From Dipteris shenzhenensis (lineage: Eukaryota > Polypodiophyta > Polypodiopsida > Gleicheniales): a DNA stretch of 64,000 nucleotides. This document shows positions 56,911 to 64,000 of the stretch, piece by piece (the stretch's first letter is position 1; each line of letters opens with the position of its first letter). The position numbers and the translations under genes were made by a program. The DNA lies in the NCBI GenBank assembly GCA_047967505.1, contig CM106541.1; one strand, written 5' to 3'. The notes under the pieces were generated by a model that saw only the letters and a program-made list of their open reading frames with translations, was not told the DNA's origin and did no database searches.

Positions 56911-56925
56911 ATACCTTCTTTTTCC
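56911..56925. other. LINE target-site duplication, right copy
   Basis: ATACCTTCTTTTTCC, identical to 50860-50874. Confidence 0.92.
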
Positions 56926-57312
56926 TGATGATGCCATTGGCTGGAAAAGGCCTCCCCGGCAGATTCCCCTATACTTCCTTTTTCCTGGGAGACTTTCTTA
57001 CTCTCAGAAGGCAGGTGAGTCTCGTGACAAAGACAATGATTTTATATGCATTTGTCAGGTACCTCATGATGACTTCAAAGTTCAGCAGCTAGTAACAAGC
57101 CACTTTAAATGTAGGCTACCACTCGAAGGAGATTAATTCGACACGAATTCCCTCTCTGTTAAGATTCAAAACATATAATGATAGGCTCCTTAACCATGAG
57201 ATAGCTGCTGCTAATTGGAATTTGGGGGCCGTTCGGAGTCTTAATCATTGCGCTATATTCCTCTCCGGGTATTGGGCATGCTTTGTGTTGCGATTGGAGC
57301 ACACGACGCAGT
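56926..57312 (+). other. upstream region of the PPR gene
   Basis: The PPR frame stays open upstream of its first ATG back to about 57205 but contains no ATG there. A further 5' exon is therefore possible but not shown. No promoter element was identified with confidence. Confidence 0.4.
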
Positions 57313-59808
57313 ATGTTGCACATGTACAACTGCCTTCAGGCTAGGGACACGGAAATAGACTTTGGTAAGCACAAGGGCAAGACTCTGGGATCGTTGCCTG
57401 TCCCCTATATGAGTTGGATAACCACCAAGCTACATGCTGGGTGGGAGGGGTCCAAAGTTGAAGAAGAGGTGCTAAACAAGCTAGGGACCTCAAAGACGAG
57501 CCATGCGTATGCGGTAGATGGCCACTTTCCTGTGAGGAATAAAGATTGCCATCATCAAAGCTTGAATATGGACCTGGGTCCGGAGACAGATGTGGCTACA
57601 TATGCGTCGTTTTTGAGGCGTTGCACCACCCTGTCGGAGGGTGAACGTGTGCATGAACACATGGCCAGGCGTGGGCTGACAGGTAATAGATTTTTGAGTA
57701 ACCTTCTCGTTCAGATGTACAGCAAGTGTGGGAAGCTGGAGTATGCCCGTGCTGTATTTGATAGGATAGTCTATCGGAATTTGTACTCTTGGACTATTAT
57801 GATTTCTGCGTGTGCCCAGAACGGGCACTCAGAGGAGGCTCTACAACTGTTTGGTTTAATGCAGGCCGAAGGCTTTGAACCTGACGACATCACCTTCATT
57901 TCCGTCTTGGACGCATGTGCGAGGTTGCCAGCCCTAGAAGAGGGTCGAGAGATCCATTTAAATTTTACTGGCAATGGATGGGAGTTGGATGTCATTGTTG
58001 GCACAGCCCTAGTCAATATGTATGGCAAGTGTGGTAGTGTGGATGATGCGAGGGCTGTGTTTGCAGAGATGCCACTGCGGGATGTCATCTCTTGGAGTTC
58101 CATGATGACAGCTTATACCCAGAATGGGCACTGCAAGGAGGCCCTACAATTGTTTGATCAAATGGAGGCAGAAGGCTGCATGCCAGATAAGAGCACCTTC
58201 ATCTGCGTTTTGGATGCTTGTGCCAGTGTGCCAGCTATAGAATTGGGTCAACAGATCCATGCTCTTGTTGCTGGTAATGGCTGGGAATCGGATGTCGTTG
58301 CAGGGACAGCCCTCATCAAATTGTATGGCAAATGCGGGAACCTGGATGATGCAACGGCTATATTTGCAGAAATATCACTACCAAATGTGGTCTCTTGGAG
58401 TGCCATGATGGCGGCTTGTGCCCAGAGTGGGTATGGAGAGGATGCCCTGCAATTGTTTCGTCAAATGCACACTGAAGGTTTTGAGCCAGACAAGGTCATC
58501 TTCATCTGTGTTTTGGACATGTGTGCTAATATGGGAGCCCTGGAAGAGGGTCAAGAAATCCATGCTACGGTGAGTGGCAATGGATGGGAATCGGATGTCA
58601 TTGTGGGAACAGCCCTCGTCAATATGTATGGCAATTGCAGCAGCCTGGATGATGCCAGGGCTGTGTTTGCAGAGATGGCATTGAGGGATGTGGCCTCCTG
58701 GAACGCCATGATGGCAGCATGTGCCCAGAATGAGCATGGCAAGGAGGCCCTACAGCTGTTTGATGAAATGCACACAGAAGGCTTCAAGACAGACATGATC
58801 ACCTTGATCAGTGTGTTGGATGCGTGTGCAAGCTTGGCAGCCCTAGAAGACGGTCGTCAGATCCACACTAACGCTTCTGGCAATGGATGGGATTTGGGTC
58901 TTGTTGTGTGGAATGCCCTCATCAATATGTATGGGAAGTGTGGGAGCCTGGATGATGCAAGGGCTGTGTTTGCAGAGATGCCAGTGCACAATCTGGTTTC
59001 CTGGAATGCCATGATGGTGGTGTGTTCCCAGAATGGGCACAGCAAGGAGGCCCTTCAACTGTTTTGTCACTTGCAGGCAGAAGGCATCAGGCCAGACAAG
59101 ATCACTTTCCTCTGCATTCTGGATGCATGTGCCAGTTTGGCAGCCTTGGAAGAGGGTCGAGCGGTCCATACTACACTTGACAGCATTGGATTGAAGTGGG
59201 ATGTTGCTGTGTGGAATGCCCTTATCAATATGTATGGAAAGTGTGGAAGCTTGGATGATGCAAGGGCAGTGTTTGCAGAGATGCCATGCCGGGATGTGAT
59301 CTCCTGGAATGCCATGATGGTAGCATGTGCCCAGAATGGGCATGGCAAGGGGACCTTACATCTATTTGGTGAAATGCAGGCTGAAGGTGTTAAGCCAGAC
59401 CAGGCCACCTTTATGTGTGTGCTCAATGCATGCTGTCATACAGGTTTGGTTGCTGATGGGAGGCAATACTTTGCCTCTATGAATAGAGACCATAGAATAA
59501 CGCCCTCTGTAGAGCAGTATGTATGCATGATTGATCTTCTTGGGCGAGGAGGGCTATTGGAAGAGGCAGAGGACCTCATCATAAGCATGCCATTTGAACA
59601 GCTTGCTCCAGCATGGTTAAGTTTGCTTTCATCATGCAGGATTCACGGTGACGTGGAGCGGGCTATCCATGCTGCAAATTTTGTTTTTGAGCTGGATCCA
59701 ACGAATCCTTCACCATATCTACTGCTAGCAGACATCCACGCTGATGCAGGTAGATCTCATAATGTAATGAAGGCGAGAAAGGCAATGATTCACAACGGCA
59801 ACGAATAA
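57313..59808 (+). CDS. PLS-class pentatricopeptide repeat protein with N-terminal FGKHKGK module
   Basis: From ATG 57313 the frame encodes 831 residues. Residues 17-36 (FGKHKGKTLGSLPVPYM and following) resemble the small DUF3820-type module. PPR repeats start near residue 95 and run to the end in the P-L-S pattern, many nearly identical (LVNMYGKCGSVDDARAVFAEM, then WNAMM-ACAQNGH-KEALQLF). The last part (SVEQYVCMIDLLGRGGLLEE; WLSLLSSCRIHGDVERAI) is the E1-type region. PLS PPR proteins bind organellar RNA one base per repeat and direct C-to-U editing. The protein stops in NGNE at 59808, where the family would continue into E2/DYW. A frame change and a tandem duplication lie here. It may act without its own DYW or be a recent pseudogene. 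No targeting peptide is obvious. Confidence 0.88.
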   Translation: MLHMYNCLQARDTEIDFGKHKGKTLGSLPVPYMSWITTKLHAGWEGSKVEEEVLNKLGTSKTSHAYAVDGHFPVRNKDCHHQSLNMDLGPETDVATYASFLRRCTTLSEGERVHEHMARRGLTGNRFLSNLLVQMYSKCGKLEYARAVFDRIVYRNLYSWTIMISACAQNGHSEEALQLFGLMQAEGFEPDDITFISVLDACARLPALEEGREIHLNFTGNGWELDVIVGTALVNMYGKCGSVDDARAVFAEMPLRDVISWSSMMTAYTQNGHCKEALQLFDQMEAEGCMPDKSTFICVLDACASVPAIELGQQIHALVAGNGWESDVVAGTALIKLYGKCGNLDDATAIFAEISLPNVVSWSAMMAACAQSGYGEDALQLFRQMHTEGFEPDKVIFICVLDMCANMGALEEGQEIHATVSGNGWESDVIVGTALVNMYGNCSSLDDARAVFAEMALRDVASWNAMMAACAQNEHGKEALQLFDEMHTEGFKTDMITLISVLDACASLAALEDGRQIHTNASGNGWDLGLVVWNALINMYGKCGSLDDARAVFAEMPVHNLVSWNAMMVVCSQNGHSKEALQLFCHLQAEGIRPDKITFLCILDACASLAALEEGRAVHTTLDSIGLKWDVAVWNALINMYGKCGSLDDARAVFAEMPCRDVISWNAMMVACAQNGHGKGTLHLFGEMQAEGVKPDQATFMCVLNACCHTGLVADGRQYFASMNRDHRITPSVEQYVCMIDLLGRGGLLEEAEDLIISMPFEQLAPAWLSLLSSCRIHGDVERAIHAANFVFELDPTNPSPYLLLADIHADAGRSHNVMKARKAMIHNGNE

Positions 59809-59981
59809 AATGCCAGGTTCCAGATGTATTGAGGCGAATCCAACGAATCCTTCACCATATCTACTGCTAGCAGACATCCACGCTGATGCAGGTAGATCTT
59901 ATAATGTAATGAAGGCGAGAAAGGCAATGATTTACAACGGCAACGAATAAAATGCCAGGTTCCAGATGTATTGAGGCGAAT
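59698..59981 (+). repeat. 142-bp tandem duplication at the PPR 3' end
   Basis: The unit starting 'ccaacgaatccttcacc' at 59698 repeats at 59840, and the second copy ends at 59981. I see two differences (c/t at two sites). The unit contains the stop at 59806-59808 and 142 is not a multiple of three. Confidence 0.95.
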
Positions 59982-60191
59982 AGTGTGGTGCTTGAACTTC
60001 ATTGTTAGCAACACATCATATGCGTTGCAAAGATTTCTAGGCTTGCAACCACCCCAGACTACATGCCTCCAACCACTGAGTGTCTCTCCCTCCTTTGGAA
60101 TCATGATCAGTTCCCATCCCTTGGTTTTGATGAGCAAGTACACATGCTTGGTCACTGCATTGCTCTTGGACTTCGATCCACCCTTGAATAA
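59949..60191 (+). pseudogene. detached E/DYW remnant of the PPR gene
   Basis: In one frame after the duplication, KMPGSRCIEANSVVLELHC matches the PG-SWIE-N-VVHEF end of the E domain. After a TAG at 60006 the frame continues LATTPDYMPPTTECLSLL and EQVHMLGHCIALGLRST, which resembles the Y-PDT-VLHDV and EEKE-ML-HHSE-LAIA-GL-ST core of DYW cytidine deaminases. The HSE catalytic motif is not preserved (HCIAL), and the CxxC and DYW end are missing. Confidence 0.65.
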
Positions 60192-61870
60192 CACTGAATT
60201 GTATCACCAGAAACCTTACGGTTTACTATCAATGTCATATTCACAATTGAAATTGACAAACTTCAAACCTCCTAGCATCCATGAGATAGGATTAAGAAAT
60301 ACTGAAATAAAGAAATATGACACAGCATGGGATGTAAACGAGACTATTCCCTACTAGGCTGAGACTACTCTCCCTACTAGGCTATTGATTGGATATTTTT
60401 CTAAACTTGAAAGCGTTGCAGCATTAAGAGATTAAAGTGAATGGGCCTTTCTTGCTAGGCCAAGCCCAAACCACTATGTGCATCGGAAAACATAGATTAT
60501 TATCCCCCAAGATTACTTACTGATATGAATCCAACTCCATGTATGTGCAAAAGAATGTATGGAAAAACTTAATGCTCAGATCTGGAGACACAGAACAAGA
60601 TATTGCAACCAAAATGTAATCAGTCAGTCCACAAAATAGGACCAAAGGTGAATACCAAAGGTAAACTTGCAGCCTAGTGTTGCCCAATACTCTTGCTCTA
60701 TCATGCTGCATGCCTCCAAGTGAGGCCTTGAGTGGCTTTGGGAGGGTCGCCAAAACGGCTTCGTTCTGTTCCAATATTGAGCTCTACACCCAAGTGAAGA
60801 CCCACTTGAATGCTGTGTGTTTACTGGTGCCTTTGTTGTAGTCTGCTGCTGTCGCACATAGTTGCCAGGGAACGCCGTTCCATAGCTATGGAACATTGGA
60901 ACGGCGTTCTCTTCACTCAGCTTGAAGAGAACGTCTGTGGAACGTCTGGCCTCTGGAACGGCTATGGAACGTTCCATATCCCTTGTGGAACGTCTAGGGA
61001 ATGTTCCCTAAGCCGTTTCCTTCATGCAGGTAAAGATTTGGGACAAATTATATAATCCTAATCTAATCGACGCAATTCGCTGCTGTGTGTGTTCCCCGCT
61101 TGCAGTCGACCTCCATGCTTTGCATGTTCACCGCTTGCAAGCTTGCTTCAACTTGCAAGGCTTCATGCAACGCCTAGCCTATACCTAGCAGCTTGCTAAC
61201 GCTATAGCCTATCAAGCTATGCTAGCCTATGCTACCATCGCGCAGCATACGCTACAGCCTATGCTACAGCTAGCCTACGCACAGTTAGCCTACTGCATGC
61301 AAGCGTTCCAACACACACAGGTAACGGCACAAGACAGACAGCTACGCTAACGCCCATCTTCCGACTACATGCACAGGTGAAGGCTGCACAAAAGAAGAGT
61401 TCTAGCTTGTCGCTGGAGGCTGGGCCTTGGCAGCTACACTAGCTTCTACGAACTGTTGGCAATAGACTGTTGTGCTCAACGACCAATTAGAACTTGGCGT
61501 TGAGGCTTGAGCTAGAGAAGGCTGAAGCATTGACTGTGGACTCTACGTTGAGACTCTACGTTGACTCTACATTCAAATTCCAGAAGCTGAGCAGAGTGAG
61601 GAGTTAAGACTCAGGAGGTGCTCAAGCCTCAGTGAAGCAGCCTGCAGGTACATTACTACAAAAATTATATACATATGCATAGTGCTAATGCTGTGTGCAA
61701 GTTGCACAGTTTGGTCATAATGAATTGCATGTATAATCTGTCAATGCATCATATATTTGCCTATTGTGCAATGTACCAAGTTGATATTGATGGGATTTCA
61801 ATTTGTTGCTTTAACAGTGAACTGTGAGGGCAGCAAACAAGTTACAACAATCAACTTTGAAGTTTGAATT
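60192..61870. other. spacer with two simple-sequence patches
   Basis: At about 60868-61010 'tggaacg' and its complement recur many times. At about 61190-61330 words such as 'agcctatgctac' recur. At about 60345-60385 'ccctactaggct' occurs twice. A GT donor after 'ctgcag' (61649) and an AG acceptor at 61816-61820 could bound an intron in the 5' leader of the hAT gene. No protein gene recognised. Confidence 0.45.
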
Positions 61871-61873
61871 CTC

Positions 61874-64000
61874 ATGGCTCCTCCACGCGCTGATGCCCAA
61901 TCCCCTTGGTGGAAGGAAATGGACCTTCTAAATCCCGAGGAGGTGCTTGCAGGAGGTTCACGAAAATGGACATGTCGCTATTGTGGCCAGCCAAAGACTG
62001 GCAGTTCAGTGAGAGTGAAAGCTCACTTGTTAGGAGAGCAGAATAAAGGCATTAGCATATGTCCTTCAATGCCAGAATATGTTCTTTTACGCTTAAAAGC
62101 ATTGGCAAATGCATCTAAGCATGGTGCTCGAGCTTTTATGCCTGTTGGAAGTGCAGTGTCTACGAGTATTCCAGTCTCAGCAATGCCTTCTATTTCAGTT
62201 GCCACTTCCAGTAAGGTCACATTTGGGAGGCACATTATCCTAAGCTCACTTTTAGTGCTTGCATGGCACATTGCTTGAATAACTTGCTGAAGGACATAGG
62301 GAAGCTTGCTTGGGTTCATCCAATAATTGATTTTGCAAAGGATATTATTGGTTTTATCACACAACACCACTACATTCAGTGTAAGCTTGCCTCCAAAGAC
62401 CTCTTGAAGTATTCAGAGACACGTTTTGCATACAACTTCATCATGTTGGAGCGTCTTCTAGAGGTAAAAAATGCTCTAAGGCAACTTGTTGTGTGTAATG
62501 AATAGGAGGCGTGTTGGAATGGTCACCTCCCCATCTGTAAGCCCCCAAATGAGGAGAGCGTGGGGGAGGGAGACCTAGGGCAGAAGATGCCCAGAGAAGA
62601 GAAAGGGAGGGGAACTGCCACATGGGCAGCACCTCACACAAAGCAAGAAGGGTACCTGGCAAGTCGTGGAGCTCCTGATGTACAGGGCAGACACGTGGAC
62701 ATCAGGGACCTGCAGCAGCCTGATTACGCAGGGATTTCCAGCAAGGACAGACGGCGCAGCAGTACGGAAGGGTACGGTATGCATACGTGGCTGTAGGGGG
62801 CTGGTGAAGGCCTGGCAGGAGGCAAGGATGCTGCAGCAGGAAGGCGCCTGCATGAAGAAAGATACGGGGCAGATCAGAGTGGCGCAGCAGAGGCGGGACA
62901 GACCAGCACATGGGTCGGCCAGGAGAGAGGCTGGTTGGGCCAGGCCTGGGCCCTTGCCTTGATTGGACGGCCAAAAGCCCTAGAAGTGTGGGCCAAAGGG
63001 CCCTAGTTTTGTGAGCCCTTAAAGGGCTGTTTTGGGGCAGACTGGTCGGCCCAAACAGACCAGCCAGTCGGCCCATTTAGGGCTGGCTGGTCGGTTAGTT
63101 CACGGGGCCCTTGGGGCCTATAAAAGGAGAGGCTTGTGGCCTCATTTCTCATCCAGCATAGCCAGCAGTTCCAGGGCAGAAAGGAGCAGCAGGGAGGCTA
63201 CTCTCTGGGCCTATCTACAGGAGGTGAGAGAGTGCAACAAGTGCTGCAGACTTTGCCAGGAAGAGGCTGGACCTTGGCTGTCTTCTAGGGCAGCAAGGTG
63301 CTGAGATCATCATAACTTCTGGAGCAGCAATTCACAAGCAGGTTGGAGCAGTGGAACAGGGACCTGTGTGCTGCAGACAAAGCTTGGCAGGGGCTGCCCA
63401 CCTAGGCTGATTCACAGGCAGTAAGGTGGAGAACAACACACTGGACGGAAAGTCTACAGACGCTCGAGGTGGAGCACGCGGGCTCGAGTCTAGAGATAGC
63501 CAACAGATAGGAGAAAGACCTTGTGGTAAGATCAGAGGACCACACCGTTGGTGGGACTCTGGATCTCTCTCTTGTATTGTGTCCATAGTTTTGGACGAAA
63601 ATATATATCTTGGTGGTTTCTCTATCTGGTTGGTTCATTGTCTATTGATGAGTCTGCACACCTATTTTATGCACATAAGTAAAGAAGTTTGTGATTCCAC
63701 ACCCACACCGCACACTGTGTGAGCTCCTGGGCATTACTATAAGTCTTCCGCTGTGCGTACCCTCTGTTGGGTATTTTCTAACAAGGCATGGAAGGAATAA
63801 AAGAGTGCAAATGCCTTGGAATGCAAGTCTTTATGCTTATCTGATTCCTATTGGGAGGATGTCAATCATATGGTGAAAATAGTGAAGCCCATCATCCTTT
63901 TAATGAGGCTTATGGATAGTGATGAGCCATGCATTGGCAAAGTTTATGAGGGGATGGACAAAATGATTGAAAATGTGAAGGAGGTGGTGACTAATCCTGA
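61874..64000 (+). pseudogene. hAT-type transposase, internally deleted and split by a solo LTR
   Basis: A BED-like zinc finger opens the frame at 61874 (RKWTCRYCGQPKTGSSVRVK, then AHLLGEQNKGISIC). Near 62225-62245 the frame changes and jumps to the central hAT region: ACMAHCLNNLLKDIGKLAWV and RFAYNFIMLERLLEVKNALR, to 62506. The frame holds a TAG at 62503. After the solo LTR it resumes at 63789 with SYWEDVNHMVKIVKPIILL and MDSDEPCIGKVYEGMDKMIE and runs off the window. This order matches plant hAT (Ac-like, DUF659-containing) transposases. The DUF659 region between the zinc finger and AHCLN is largely missing. Confidence 0.82.
62512..63783. repeat. solo LTR, 1,272 bp
   Basis: Begins TGTTGGAA and ends TTCTAACA, complementary short ends. 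It is flanked by AGGCG (62507-62511) and AGGCA (63784-63788), a 5-bp duplication with one change. The hAT frame reads across the junction once the LTR and one flank copy are ignored (Glu-Ala-Trp). A TATA box (CCTATAAAAGG) lies at about 63117-63127. No internal retroelement sequence is present, so it is a recombination product. The phrase 'tgtaagccccc' with nearby 'atgaggaga' is shared with the copia LTR at 13816. Confidence 0.9.

Noticed and set aside
57490-59426. Minus-strand ORFs opposite the PPR gene, up to 166 codons
   Set aside because: Repeated shadows of the PPR repeats; no independent motif.
60624-60977. 117-codon minus-strand ORF
   Set aside because: No recognisable motif and overlaps a 'tggaacg' repeat patch.
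61060-61640. Possible host coding exon (region of balanced base composition)
   Set aside because: All frames are short or low complexity ('agcctatgctac' words).

Overview
The window looks like nuclear DNA of a land plant with a large, transposon-rich genome. The evidence is a plant-type bHLH transcription factor with an ACT-like domain, a PLS-class pentatricopeptide repeat (PPR) gene followed by remains of a DYW domain, and plant-type CACTA, hAT, Ty1-copia, Ty3-gypsy, L1 and Helitron elements. The style of the PPR repeats and the density of decayed elements suggest a fern or other seed-free plant; this is an inference. No rRNA, tRNA or CRISPR array was seen. Only two host genes are convincing: the 3' part of the bHLH gene (67-1089) and the PPR gene (57313-59808).

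Layout. 1-1.1 kb: last three exons of the bHLH gene. 2.2-2.7 kb: a CACTA relic. 4.3-5.5 kb: simple and purine-rich repeats. 5.7-8.6 kb: the body of an old minus-strand CACTA transposase gene. A younger CACTA element (8622-22898, TSD CTT, matching terminal repeats) is inserted in the 5' coding part of that old gene. The younger element has a minus-strand TnpA-like gene, a plus-strand TNP2 gene and three clusters of a TATATA-centred palindrome. Its TNP2 gene is itself split by a Ty1-copia element (13756-about 19551) whose insertion is associated with loss of transposase sequence and of the end of one LTR.

22.9-26.4 kb: a copia 3' fragment, another purine tract and terminal repeats of the older CACTA type. 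26.4-37.6 kb: two direct 328/329-bp LTR-like repeats enclosing a 1,449-bp tandem duplication, a decayed plus-strand gypsy pol, a LINE relic and a minus-strand gypsy gag. 37.6-41.2 kb: little recognisable. 41.3-43.9 kb: a decayed minus-strand copia.

44.8-50.5 kb: a Helitron with a Rep (HUH, two-tyrosine) and helicase frame. Between the helicase and a plausible CTAGT 3' end lies a spliced ORF with a GIY-YIG nuclease domain. This is the least expected gene combination in the window. 50.9-56.9 kb: a full-length, apparently young L1-type LINE with two open ORFs, a poly(A) tail and a 15-16 bp TSD, sitting just upstream of the PPR gene. The PPR gene has an N-terminal FGKHKGK-type module and is cut off from its E/DYW region by a frame change and a 142-bp tandem duplication. 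61.9-64 kb: a hAT transposase relic split by a 1,272-bp solo LTR with a near-perfect TSD.

The elements act independently. The layered insertions give a relative chronology: old CACTA, then young CACTA, then copia; and hAT, then the element that left the solo LTR. All statements come from reading the sequence and from knowledge of the families; no database search was run.
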